From Coprinopsis marcescibilis (lineage: Eukaryota; Basidiomycota; Agaricomycetes; Agaricales; Psathyrellaceae), in contig ML210337.1 of assembly GCA_004369085.1 (NCBI GenBank), positions 23,437 to 59,909 of the forward strand: a stretch of DNA of 36,473 bases, read 5' to 3'. Position numbers and translations under genes: made by a program. Positions within the stretch are counted from its first letter, which is position 1. Every line of letters starts with the position of its first letter. Below, piece by piece: positions 1 through 9,854 of this stretch. The notes beneath the pieces were generated by a model, which saw only the letters and a list, made by a program, of their open reading frames with translations, made no database searches and was not told the origin of the DNA.

Positions 1-164
1 TTAGGGGTTCTCGCATGGCACAAGACAAGAGACATGGACTCCGTACACTGCGTCCATGTCTGTCTAATTGTAGACGAAACTCTGCTACCTTTACCGTCTG
101 CACCGAGGTCAGGCTTTAGTAGCATCAGTTTTGCTAAAGGACTAACAGAGTCATAGAGTCGAGC

Positions 165-2061
165 GCTCTCGGTGCTCAATAGGCCACGGTAGCTTCTCAG
201 ATGTGTACCGAGCGGTACTTGTTCGCGTTGGAAGGTCTAACATCGAGGTAAATCAGACTCTCAGCCTGTTACCTGCAGCTCTGAATGTGACTTCAAGGCA
301 GTAGTCAAGTTCCCTCGAATCGAAAACCACGGCCGGGAGTCAGATATGCGTGCGGGCTGCAAGGTTAGTGGTTCGTTCGATATGTTGTCAAAGGAAATAC
401 TTAGTGTGACTCGCATTTGTTTCAAGGCTACCCTGCATGAAGCGAGCATCTTGAAAGATGTGCACCATAAAAACATTGTTCAATTATACGGAATAGTTGC
501 TGACGACGACGTCTAAGTACTCGGCCTTGTGATGGAATTTGTCCCCCAGAGCCTCAATGAATATGCATTTAGTCATATCGATTCCATTCCAACCCTGGTA
601 CGCACAGATATCCGGTGGGGCTATCTCACGGGATTAAACCTTTGACAGCTCCGTCAAATGTTCGAGGCTGTGAGCTACCTTCATAGCCACGACATTGTGC
701 ACGGTGACCTCAACCCAGTACGTACTAGTATGACCCTCCGCTTACCGGCTCAGTTACTAATAATAAACTACCAGGGGAATGTGCGTGTCCGCGCCTCTGG
801 AGTCATCGCGCTCGTAGACTTTGGTCTGAGCCGGGTATCAAGCGGGGAACCGAATCCCAAAACTATCAGCAATCTCAATCCGCGGTTTGCGGCCCCGGTG
901 TGGAGAACCCGTCTTGGCTGAGCGCAGCCAAGCCGTATTCTCCTACTTCGATCGATCACTCACGCCGACGCGCGCCTATTCCATATCCCAGCTCCACCTA
1001 CCACATTGGTTCAAAACTATACAGTTTATGGGCGGAGCTTCGGAATGCACCGGTTACGAGTATATATACAGTAGACAAAACCTTTGTACTACAGTTTCCT
1101 GGTGCCCTTCGGCCAGGAACTCACCAATCTCATACTCACTAAATGTTCGCTTTCGGGTTCATCGGGCACGCGAGTGAACCCTATGTCTTGTTTGAGCCTA
1201 CGCGTTACGTAGCCTCACACCGGAAACCCTAATAAATGCCGACGAACGATTTTTGCCAACGAAAGAAAGTGACATATACACACTGTCTATGACTGTCCTT
1301 CAGGTATCGTCGTTTCAGCTTTCATGTTTGGAGCAAGTGGCTGACTGCGCTTCCTAGATCATGTCGCGCACGCCCGGAATGGAGGCTGGCAGGGGTGACC
1401 CTTGTCGGAGATTTCCGTGGCAGCGTTTAACTGGCCATTCCGTTGGCGGTCCGTTGGGGGGCACTCAATCTCCATTAAATGATCCCCTGTTTCGGCACAC
1501 TCAGACAAACGGCATTGATCGGTTTGCGTGCAACTTTTTTCCACGCTGGCTGCTTTCCTGCCATATCAACCAAAGTCGTATCTGTCCTTCCTCCGTCCAT
1601 CTCATCGTTTCTCACCTATGGCTCCAACTCTAGCTGCACCACCACACATTAAATATGCCAATTGAAAAGAAACCCACCCAAAAACATGAAGTTAGAGATC
1701 ATCAACGACACCCAGTATTGATTGCAATCAATTAGCAGCAATTAACTTCGACGGGCCGAGCCATTAAATGAGACATGAAATAAGGTACCGTTTATTGGCA
1801 TCTATCGGCATGCAACCGGCGACCGGAGATTTCCGACACTTCCCTACCATTCAAAAATTGGAGGAGATCAGGGCAGTTGACTGAGCATGTTATACACGGT
1901 GGAAGGCCTGACCTGAGCTTGTATGAAAATGTCCGGCATAACGAACCCATGAAGGGGATTTTGAAATGGTGCTGGAACGCCAACCCATTATTTCGGCCTT
2001 CAATTCAGCAAATAATCACCGCTTGGAGCGTGACAGAGCCTACTATCACAGCCGATTGATA
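165..2061 (+). pseudogene. TKL-type protein kinase relic
   Basis: Pieces of a protein kinase domain lie in order on the plus strand with intron-like gaps. They are a glycine loop (GHGSFSDVY, about 180-220), the VAIK-like AVVKF strand (about 299), the alphaC/beta4-5 region ATLHEASILKD to MEFVPQ (423-550), the catalytic loop HGDLNP (about 700-718), GNVRVRASG..VDFGLSR (776-835), an activation segment ending NPRFAAP, and a C-lobe piece with CWNANPLFRPS (about 1880-2040). It is broken by an in-frame TAA at 514-516 in the middle of an otherwise continuous exon. The frame is also lost right after the APE position, with a TGA at 918-920. About 950 bp separate FAAP from the C-lobe, against about 200 bp in the related kinase at 28603-30253, so an insertion probably lies within about 930-1870. 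The kinase identity is clear; calling it dead is an inference from the stops. Confidence 0.8.
930..1870. other. Unexplained insert-like stretch within kinase relic
   Basis: This segment lies between the activation-segment piece and the C-lobe piece of the kinase relic. No coding similarity or terminal repeats could be recognised by eye. It could be a decayed mobile element or simply diverged kinase sequence plus an intron. Confidence 0.3.
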
Positions 2062-2183
2062 GCTGTGCTTCATTGGTACATCGGGGAATACTACGTACGA
2101 AGAAAACATAGCCAGGAGTGCTTATTGATACACATGATCCAAAAATGACCTTATTACCAAGGAAAGCAATTCTACAACGGACT

Positions 2184-2640
2184 CTATACCGTGGTGATGG
2201 CATCCAAGCAGCAGCACCTCGCCCTGAGAACGCGTATGTAGTTCTGCTGCACAGAGAGGTCTCCGTGATCATCCCGGATCATGTGGGTGGGCTGCACGTT
2301 CGCGGCTTGTTCGCGGCTGAATGTGAGGTGCTGGGAAGTGGAGCTCGTGAGGTAGCTGCGGAAATGGGCTGTGTGCATCCGAATCCGAGTCCCTTCCATC
2401 CGAAGTCTGTTTCTGCAAAGGCCAAATTCGCGTCCCCAGCAGCCACTTGAACACTTAGTGGACCCGGTGGGGATTAGGTAGAGGTCTCGCTGTTCCAGCG
2501 TTTTGGGATTGAGCTGCGGAGAGGAGAGTGGCACTGTGCAGCGAGCTTGTGTAGGGCGCCGTGTAGCCTCAGGGTGGAGCGGATGTAGGCTTTGGAGCCG
2601 GATGATGCGGTTGGCGGAAGGAACGATCAAAAGTGAAAGA
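2184..2640 (-). pseudogene. Inverted MAGE/Nse3 fragment (exon 5-6 region)
   Basis: Read on the minus strand, this stretch is recognisably related to exons 5 and 6 of the intact MAGE gene at 10343-12229. It shows GSKAYI followed by RST, then PQLNPKTLEQRDLYLIP matching PQLKALEERDLRIVL. Further on, FRSYLTSS..LTFSREQ and QQNYI match LRSYLKNL..ASSREP and RQNYL. The match is diverged, and the two glycine-rich and hydrophobic helices in the middle are lost or out of frame. A 148-codon open frame remains, but with no start context or intact domain, so it is most likely a relic. It sits upstream of, and in opposite orientation to, the second MAGE fragment, pointing to more than one duplication or an inversion. 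Confidence 0.6.
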
Positions 2641-2769
2641 AGAAACCGCGAAGAATCGAAGGAAGCAGGAAGAATACACTACATGAATACACACCCCTTC
2701 TTCATTCCCGTAGCTTTCTTGAGTCTTTGCCGCACCCAGATTGGCATCCTGCGGCTACCCCGCTTCGTT

Positions 2770-3545
2770 GACGTGTTGACCATACCAAGCGTAGGTTAAT
2801 CCATTCCGAATGTCTTTTCCAAGAATCTTGTAAGGGCTGTTGGTACATAGCGCGTTACACCGCACGTGATGTGTCACAGGATTTGCAGCCAAGTTGAAGT
2901 CACAAGTGTAACGCATCTGGCGGGCAGAACGGTCGGACGTCTCGCCTCCCCGACGGACGATTGACGTGGTGCCTACTATAAGAGATCAGACGATGGGCGA
3001 ACGATCTGGTGTGAATTGCGCTATTCACTGAGCAGAAGAAGGCGCATTTGCGGGATGGATATTCTTTAGAAAGGTGGGTCCTCTTCATTCATTCATTCAT
3101 TCATTCGTTCATTCATACCGATCGCATTGCACAATCCACCGTGATACCACGATCCTAACAACCCGGCATATCTAGGCATACCCCAAACTATTTGAACACG
3201 TCTTCGAAGTGGCACAGGAGGCTTCAAGCTAGACGTTCGGGATGGAATTCGTCAAATTGCCCACCCGGGTGGGCTGGGTTGGAAGCTGAGAAAGAGGAGA
3301 TGTTTGCAGGTACGTACTTTTTTAATGGTTGCGGTGTTGTTAGTGCGCTAGCTCATCATGAGGTTGCAGCTGCTACGCAGGCGCAGGAAGATGATCTGTA
3401 TGCGGTGCAGAATGCTACCGGGATGAAAAATAAGGGTGAGTAGCACCGTACCTCTTTGCTTTTCAGAATGCGGACTGTTAGTGACGATAATACCCTTCAT
3501 ACGCAGCCGCATCAACTGGGTCTAAACCCAGCATATAGCTCAGGC
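2770..3545 (+). pseudogene. Truncated MAGE/Nse3 duplicate (promoter + exons 2-4)
   Basis: This is a DNA-level copy of the intact MAGE gene locus. It opens with the same motif found upstream of that gene (ATACCAAGCGTAGGTTAATC at 2782, counterpart at 9866). It keeps the CACGTG..TGTCACAG promoter block (2863-2880, counterpart 10082-10097), then jumps to exon 2 (about 2965, counterpart 10770), deleting some 640 bp that held exon 1 and intron 1. Exons 2, 3 and 4 follow with their introns still present. Similarity stops just inside exon 5, at about 3530. Exon 2 carries stops: the parent's ILKK is ATTCTTTAGAAAG here. Retained introns show that it did not arise by retrotransposition. At about 3545 it abuts the AUR1-like relic. 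Confidence 0.85.
3085..3116 (+). repeat. (ATTC)n microsatellite
   Basis: This is a run of about eight ATTC/CATT units with one variant (GTTC). It lies within the counterpart of intron 2 of the MAGE relic and is absent from the intact gene's intron (10872-10926), so it expanded after the duplication. Confidence 0.85.
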
Positions 3546-3559
3546 ATTTCTGGCAGGAG

Positions 3560-4525
3560 TAGCCCGCCTCTACACTTCTTTCGCCTTCGATTACATTCCA
3601 GAAAGTACGACAACATCGCTGGCATGTCTCGGATGCTCAAGATTCTCATCCCCATCGCCTACGCCGTCGTGCTCACCATCCTCGCCACGTCCCAGTTCTT
3701 CCCCGGCAGCCCGATCTTCATCTACCTGCTCAGCTTCCACAGCAGCCAGTTCTTCCCGCTGGATGTCCGCCCCTCAGTCTCCGTCTCTCTCCTTCCGACA
3801 CTTCCTGGAGCCCCTACGGCGTCGGCCACTTCACCTTCCCATTTTGCCTACATGAACCTCGCCGGCGTGCTCATCCAGATCCTCTTCCCTGCTCCCCGCC
3901 GTGGTACGAGGTCATCCACGGCCTCACGCCCGTCAACTATGGCATGAAAGGCTCCCCGGGCGGGCTCACGCGCATCGACGCCCTGCTGCATATCCAGACC
4001 TACACCACGGCGTTCACCAACAGCCACATGGTCTTTGGGGCGTTCCCCAGCTTGCACCGCCGGGTCGGCGACGATGGAGGCCCTGTTTCTCGCGCGCCTT
4101 TTCCAGCAGTTGCGGAGGTGGGTGTGGGGGTCCGCGGCGGTGCTGTATTGGGCGACTACTGTTTTTGCCGAACGAGTTGAAAGGTGCGGGCGCGTTGGCT
4201 GTGCCGTATAATTTCGCGGCGTTTGTGCCGGGATATGGGTCCGCGGGTTGGATTTGGATTTGGAGGATCGGGCGGGCCCGAGTGTGTTGCCGAGGGAGGA
4301 CTACGAGTTTGATGCGGAGAGCAGTGGGGAGGAGGGTGAGATGGATATTACGTATCGGTCGCCTGTTCTGCAGGCTGCGAATGGGAAGTTCCGAGTGCTG
4401 TGAAAGGGAAGACGCATAGGCATACGGTGAGTTTGGTGGAGGGAGGGGGTGGGAGGGGTGGGGTGTATAGTAGCCCTGTTACGGGCACGTTTGTGTTCCC
4501 GCCTGGCGCGCAGCCTGTGCGGTGA
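3560..4525 (+). pseudogene. AUR1: Inositol phosphorylceramide synthase (AUR1-like) relic
   Basis: Conceptual pieces match the fungal IPC synthase family (PAP2-like phosphatase fold, Golgi membrane, transfers phosphoinositol to ceramide). These are SRMLKILIPIAYAVVLTILA..FFPGSPIFIYLLSFHSSQFFP (about 3620-3760), YMNLAGVLIQILFP (about 3849-3890), PPWYEVIHGLTP and YGMKGSPGG (about 3895-3965), and FGAFPSLH (about 4036-4060), which carries the first catalytic histidine. The pieces lie in different frames. The middle of the protein between SLLPTL and PYGVGHF is missing. The region for the second catalytic motif (HHYLIDLVGG-like) is destroyed around 4150-4190, although NFAAFVPGYGSAG and an acidic tail ending at 4525 persist. 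Several frameshifts plus a lost catalytic motif make it non-functional. A working copy must exist elsewhere, since the enzyme is essential in fungi studied so far. Confidence 0.85.
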
Positions 4526-4840
4526 GAAGAGAACGTGAAGGGGACGAGCATATTATATCTATGTGCGTTGTACCCTCATCATAACCCCCATATCCTATTT
4601 TACATTCTAGCACCACATGCATACCATACTACTTGGGTTGGTGGTAGATACCTCGCTCTGGGTTCTACCATTCATTAATATCATTCCAGATTTTAGATTT
4701 GAATTAAATACACATCGTGGAACAGGCAAAAAGCTGAACACCTGTGGAATTGTCCGAGACATGTACTTTTGACCTCCATCACATTGTGTCCATACTCAGT
4801 TCCCCAAACCTACTTCACACGTCAATGGAATGCTTCAGCA
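4526..4840. other. Non-coding gap
   Basis: This is A/T-rich sequence between the AUR1-like relic and the MITE. Nothing recognisable was seen. Confidence 0.5.
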
Positions 4841-4866
4841 TACTGTACTATTTCGAGCAGTTAGAC
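4841..4866 (+). repeat. Left terminal inverted repeat of MITE
   Basis: It is inverted relative to 5337-5362 with 25 of 26 positions matching. Confidence 0.85.
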
Positions 4867-5336
4867 ACGGGGTGTGACCTGTGACCAATCTGTCTAAATT
4901 TTATTTAGACAACCAGGATCGGGACCTGCGACCGCATCGAAATTTAGACAAATTTTGAATATTTCAATCAGATGTGCCCACCTCTGAGTAACTTCGTACC
5001 GGTAACTGCAGACCCAGTACAACCGTAGCTATGTATTGCATGACTGAAATTTGTCTGAATGTACTCTACGCTACTCTAACTCTTGGTGCCCTGACTTGGT
5101 CCTGACCCCCGCACCGATAATTACATCGAACTTTATCATCAGCAACTATATAATTCATGATCTTTGACTTCTTAAAAGCTTTTTAGAGTATACTGAGAAG
5201 GAAAAAATTAATATTTAGACCAAAAATCACGCTTAATCAAATGAAAATGAATATATTTAGATTTTCGACGGATGCCTCTGTGACCTGTGACCAGGTTTGG
5301 ATTTAGACAAAACTGAAGGTGCTGTGACCTGTGACA

Positions 5337-5362
5337 GTCTAACTGTTCGAAATAGTACAGTA
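5337..5362 (-). repeat. Right terminal inverted repeat of MITE
   Basis: It is inverted relative to 4841-4866 and ends in ..AATAGTACAGTA. Confidence 0.85.
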
Positions 5363-5373
5363 AGCTCAGCCCC

Positions 5374-5520
5374 TCGCACCCTCGCTCTGTCACGCCTTCG
5401 CACCTCCGCACCCTCTGCACCTCCACACCACCGCACCTCCACACCACCGCACCTCCACACCTCCGCACCCTCCACACCCGAGTCCGCACCCTCCACACCC
5501 GAGTCCGCACCCTCCGCACA
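5374..5520. repeat. C-rich minisatellite
   Basis: It lies just outside the MITE. It contains a 16-bp unit (ACCTCCACACCACCGC, about 2.6 copies from about 5419) followed by a 21-bp unit built on CGCACCCTCCACACCCGAGTC (two copies plus a partial). The strand asymmetry is strong, almost no G on the plus strand. Long open frames on both strands across it are products of the repeat. Confidence 0.85.
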
Positions 5521-5910
5521 TTCAGATCAGCACTTTCATGGCTGTGCGGTGATGCGCACAGACCAATTTCCTATCGCAGCACAATATCTCTGGCATCAAC
5601 ATGCCAATACACTGTTGTTCCTGCCGTACTCCTGCCGTCAATGCCGGGCCATTCCCACGACACCCTAGGGGTGGATCTTCCGGATTGTCATCGTGGCGAC
5701 CCCTTGGTTTCAACCATCATTAATACATGCAGATGCCAACGTTGAAATCCTTTTCAAGGAAGTGCTTTTGTGGCTTCAAGATGACATGGACCCAAAAGAC
5801 CGGCTCAGCAGGGAGATATAAGTAAGTAGAGGCGAAAGCACTCAAGGCTACCAAACTTCTGACTCCAGCTGCCTCTCTTCACCTTGCCACAGCCGAGCTT
5901 AAAACACTTG
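5521..5910. promoter_or_regulatory. Upstream region of the TEA gene
   Basis: This is 390 bp of non-repetitive sequence before the ATG at 5911. No canonical promoter element was identified. It is listed only as the probable 5' regulatory and leader region. Confidence 0.3.
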
Positions 5911-7558
5911 ATGGATCCTGCTGAATGGATTACTGGTGCCTCATATTCTTCTAAGGGCTCCACAGCTCCCCAACATACCTTCGTCTCAATGTCCACTGTC
6001 GAGGACCTTTCGTACACTCCAAGTCCAGACCAGAGGCAAGTTGATGCTGCTCACGTTGCAGCCACCGGACGCCGTAGCTGGAAGACGCTGAAAGGCAAAC
6101 CCGAGGCCGTCTGGCCACCAGCATTGTAAGTAATGTATCGTTGAGCTACTCGAGAAAGTTAGCACAATTGACACTGTTCAACGTTGTCTCAGGGAAAGTG
6201 CTTTAATTGAAGGTGAGGCGACAGTTGCTGATATGTGGTCGTCCCGCGGAACTCATCAGTATGTGGATAACTTACTTAGCATTAGAGGAGTGTCAAAAGT
6301 CAGAGGCTCGTCCAACCGATAGCACTGGCAAACGGAGCGTCCGCTATCCGCGAAACATTTACATCTCCGAGTATATCTTTGAGAAAACTGGTAAACATAG
6401 AACTCCAAAGCAAGTTGGGAGTCGTCTTCAACAGCTTCGTGATACATGTGTAGACGAACGACGTATGTGTTTGCTTTTTTAGAACTCAGTCGGAATGGGC
6501 ATGATACCAACATTTTACTGACCTTGTTCCTATCAAGTATCACGACTACTCCGAAAACCCACTCTTTCGCTGGACAAGGAGTCTCCACCTGCGGAAGAAG
6601 CTGGGGTGGCTTTATACATGCAGATAGCGATCCCCACTCCACGGGGCCCCCGCATTCAGTTCATGTCCAACGACATAAACAGCCCACATTCCCTCTTTCT
6701 CTGCCCGTTAACAAACCGAGAAAAGTGCTTCAATTCTTCGAGGTTTGGAGTCTTGTCGATGTTCTCCAACGTCGTCGAAGTCTGCTCCCCTTGGCCGTTG
6801 GCCCGAGAGGCAACTTGGTCAGTGTACAAAGACTCTACCCTGATTCACAAAGAAGAGAGTGGTCTGAGGGCTACGCCGGCTTCGTCAGGATATGTGTATG
6901 CCTGCGAGCTCGTTCCTGGGTTCTGGAGCCGACTTTGTGAAGCTGAGGGTGCGTGATGATATTTCGCGGCTATCATTCTACAAATGCTGACCTGGCATTG
7001 ATCACAGATCCGAATCATATCACCATCGTTCAGGTTCTCCAGCCTGCATCATCGTTTCCAAGCGCTGTGTCAACGCCAGGGACGGTGGTGTCTTTGCGGC
7101 AGAGGGAGTTATCTATCGTCTACCACTTCAATATCCCAGACAGCCAAAGGTCCCCCGAATCCGCCTCTACGAACGGGCTTGGCCACTCCAATCCTTATCC
7201 CTCTGACCAGCCGGCTTCTGGCTTCGATACTCCATCGATGTACTCGGGCCAATTGTCCATCGGCCAACAATCTTCGACACCAAGCTACTGGACACCAGCA
7301 CCAGGTCATCACCACTCGTACGAGCGCCAGGGAGCGGATGAATTTCAATTTGGAGGGACTCTGCCCGTTCCCCACTTGCCATATATGTCGATGAATGTGA
7401 ACCCCACTTACGACCACTCACCTCAGTTGGCAGACCAAAATACTTGGGGCAGTGGGTACACAGTCGACGGGTATGCTGCCTATCAGGACACCGGGGTAGT
7501 CCATCCGGGCCCTTTGTCCTACGAATCTACGCCTTGGGCTGCCCAATGGGGTGGGTAG
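5911..7558 (+). CDS. TEA/ATTS-domain transcription factor
   Basis: The model has five exons (5911-6125, 6193-6212, 6280-6462, 6538-6948, 7008-7558), giving 459 aa with every junction in frame. The TEA DNA-binding domain runs from about residue 50 to 140. It starts at VWPPALESALIEALEE, crosses a 20-nt micro-exon, and ends with YPRNIYISEYIFEKTGKHRT and KQVGSRLQQLRDTC, the signature third helix. Family members (Tec1, AbaA, TEAD) bind CATTCY-like sites in the nucleus and control development or filamentation. The C-terminal part (YVYACELVPGFWSRLCEAE, then ITIVQVLQ) looks like the conserved downstream region of fungal TEA proteins. The tail is rich in S/T/P/Y and ends GPLSYESTPWAAQWGG, probably a transactivation region. 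The ATG at 5911 is chosen because the frame upstream has no earlier ATG. Exon 4 could alternatively begin at 6483 in another frame, but that frame loses the conserved region. Confidence 0.9.
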
Positions 7559-8324
7559 CTTCGATGAACGACACTACTATCTGAGCTCTTTGGAACGGTT
7601 GCATCCCTCACAGCTATCAATCATCACACACGCACTCTAGGCTCGGAGCTCATATCGTATATCATGTACACCATCTTTCTCGTTGGAATTGGGCTATATA
7701 AGCGTCTAACTTGAATTTATCATGTCGCACCATGCCATACTCGTGTATATTATCTTTTCGTTAACTCCTTGTACAACCTATATCTATTCATATATTCATA
7801 TTCCCTTTGCACTTTACCGTTACATTTAAGACTTCAGCTGATAACAATGTACCAGTGCCGATTAGATTAGATTGAGATCATGACTATGCCACTCAATCGG
7901 TCGCTGAGCGCTGAGTCCTGACCGTCGTGTGCCACTCAATAGATCGTGAACATTTGCTGTTTCTCTCCGCCCTTCAGGCCACTCAACCATACCAAGCCTC
8001 AGCCAGCGCCCATACCTGGGTTACCCTTGGACTACTACTTCAACGCTCCAGCAACTCGGAGGGGACCATAAGATGTGAACGGTAACAGTTTATTGATCAT
8101 GATCATGGTAAATATTTTGACTGAACATTGGAAGGGTAGCGATTAAAACACCGTCTGATGCATGGGGCCCAGTCTCAGATGACTACTTTGCTTCTGTTAC
8201 GACATGTTCAAATACTATCAAAGTATAGCGGGAAAGATATTACCAGCTATGGTACCAGGTCAGTCACACTGGCACCTGTTGAACTGTTAACAATGACCAT
8301 AGATACTGGCAAACACCGAATGAT
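7559..8324. other. Convergent intergenic region
   Basis: This is the 3' flank shared by the TEA gene (+) and the GTPase gene (-). It contains three spaced copies of GCCACTCAAY (about 7889, 7930 and 7978) and a 12-bp palindrome TGATCATGATCA at 8094-8105. No gene is supported. Confidence 0.5.
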
Positions 8325-9171
8325 TTAAGTTCTCAAACTCTGCAGGATGTGACGTAAGACCTCAACATGTCCAGACGGAGCTGGACCTGCTAAGTTTCGT
8401 GTTCGCTTGACAACAGCGCCTCCAGCAATGAGCTCCCTCCAAAAGGACAAGCAAAATTCTTCCTCCCGCTTGGCGCCGACTTCTGGCTTGACCGCATCCC
8501 AAGCCGCCGTGACAAGCACCACGCGCTGGAATGAGTTGGACCCGCCGAGCATCTTTTCGAGACGCTCTACGTTGACTCGGGCAGCCTTGTTGATGCGATT
8601 CATGGATATGTCGCACATATAAACCACTCCCCCTAACGTGGCTCTTTTGGTGTACCTATATGGCCAGTTAGCGCGTGTTATGAATTCTAAGCGTTCCCTT
8701 ACTGTTTATTTAACCATTCCGTGATTTTGAAGAGGGTGTCTGAATCTTCGGCGCTTGTGTCGAATCCAGGGGTGTCAACCAATACGATCCGTCGGGATTT
8801 GATGACAGCCTTGTACTCAGAGGCGAGTTCGTTGGGCAAACGAATGGAATACATGATTATACCATGCGTACAAACCTGAAGCGTGTGTCCAACCTTCGCG
8901 GAGCCACCCCCCGCAATTTTGAATGCATTTATAAACTAATAGAACGGATCGTCAATGCCCCGCTTCATTTTAGCGTATTTTCACTCACAGAACTCTTGCC
9001 AGCTCCGCTAATCCCCATAATGCTAAAGGTCGTTGAGTTCAAAGGTCATCGGTTAAGGACCAACGAAGATATAGCTCGGTCGACGTACGGGATGAGGATG
9101 TCCCCGGCTTGGCCCTCCTGAGCTCCTCGCCAAAAGGCCCTCAGAATACTGTACAGCTTTGCGATAGACAT
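8325..9171 (-). CDS. AIG1-like P-loop GTPase (G-domain protein)
   Basis: There are four exons on the minus strand (9171-9065, 9022-8989, 8935-8703, 8655-8325), giving 234 aa with all phases closing. The G1/P-loop GISGAGKSS (residues 39-47) is split by an intron right after the serines and followed by FINAFKIAGGGSAKVGHTLQ. G3 is VLVDTPGFD (about 98-106). The tail is the alpha-helical VYMCDISMNRINKAARVN...RVVLVTAAWDAV, where LVTAAWD stands in the G4 position in place of the textbook (N/T)KxD. This is the small cytosolic AIG1/septin-like TRAFAC GTPase type that is expanded in mushroom-forming fungi; its cellular role is unknown. The first intron would use an unusual donor (GTTGGT), so the N-terminal 35 residues are the least certain part. 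Confidence 0.82.
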
Positions 9172-9850
9172 TGACTGGGTTTGATGGGGGCAAAAGGCAG
9201 AGGTCACAGCACGCGGAGTACGCGGGACAAGGGTGGTTTGAGAGGTATCGATCCTAATCTGTGAGGGATAAACATCGTGAAGCGCCCTTTATACCATGAA
9301 GTACGCGACTCTTCACGACCTCCCAGTATCCAAGACTCAGTCCTCTAGACTTCATCCCATCGTTCATTGGCCCGCAGGCACGAGGATAGTTCACGAAACG
9401 TTACCAAACGTCAAGTACCAACAATCCTCATGATGCACCACACAGATCCTTCGTTCTTCCAACATATTTTATGGACGTCCCTGACACGTTCATTTTGCAT
9501 GAAGCAAGTAAAACTTTAACCCAGGTATACCAAAATATGTAGAAACACGAGGCTATTGATCATTTTCAAAACATTCAATCATGCTTATGGAGAAAACCTT
9601 TTCGAGCATGTCATCCGCAGTGATTGATGGTACTCGAGCCCCGTCCCTTTGCCGCCGATTCAACCCCAAGCCTCGATAGAGCAGGTCCTCGTTCTGGAAA
9701 AGGTCTCGATGGTGATGTCACAAGGATCTGCATGCGCCCGATCTCGCATGGTTTGCACGAGGTGGCGCTAAATTCCGAATGATGAATCGTATCCAGCACC
9801 AGCTTAGATGCCCGGGAACCCGCTGGATCGGAGCCAGTGCTTCGAGTGTT
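9172..9850. other. Intergenic, no gene recognised
   Basis: This includes the probable promoter of the minus-strand GTPase gene. A 130-codon minus-strand frame (9611-10003) has no recognisable features and overlaps the duplicated MAGE upstream block, so it was not called. Confidence 0.4.
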
Positions 9851-9854
9851 GATC

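Larger units (their letters stand above)
4841..5362. mobile_element. MITE with 26-bp terminal inverted repeats, TA target
   Basis: The left end (4841-4866) starts TACTGTACTATTTCGAGCAG, and the right end (5337-5362) is its reverse complement with one mismatch (GAGCAG against GAACAG). The ends begin and finish with TA, so a Tc1/mariner-like TA target duplication is the simplest reading; no longer flanking direct repeat was found. The 522-bp element is A/T-rich and non-coding. It carries subterminal repeats GTGACCTGTGACC (about 4872, 5280 and 5323, the last ending CAG) and many copies of ATTTAGACAAA or its complement, as expected of a non-autonomous element bound by a transposase. Confidence 0.8.

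Noticed and set aside
2118..2450. 110-codon plus-strand frame
   Set aside because: The minus strand of the same DNA resembles MAGE exons 5-6; the plus frame has no recognisable features.
5374..5520. CRISPR-like array
   Set aside because: Direct tandem repeats without unique spacers in a eukaryotic context; it is a minisatellite.
5208..5668. Open frames on both strands over the C-rich repeat
   Set aside because: They arise from the minisatellite; the translation is just the repeat (APSTPES-type) and extends into the MITE.
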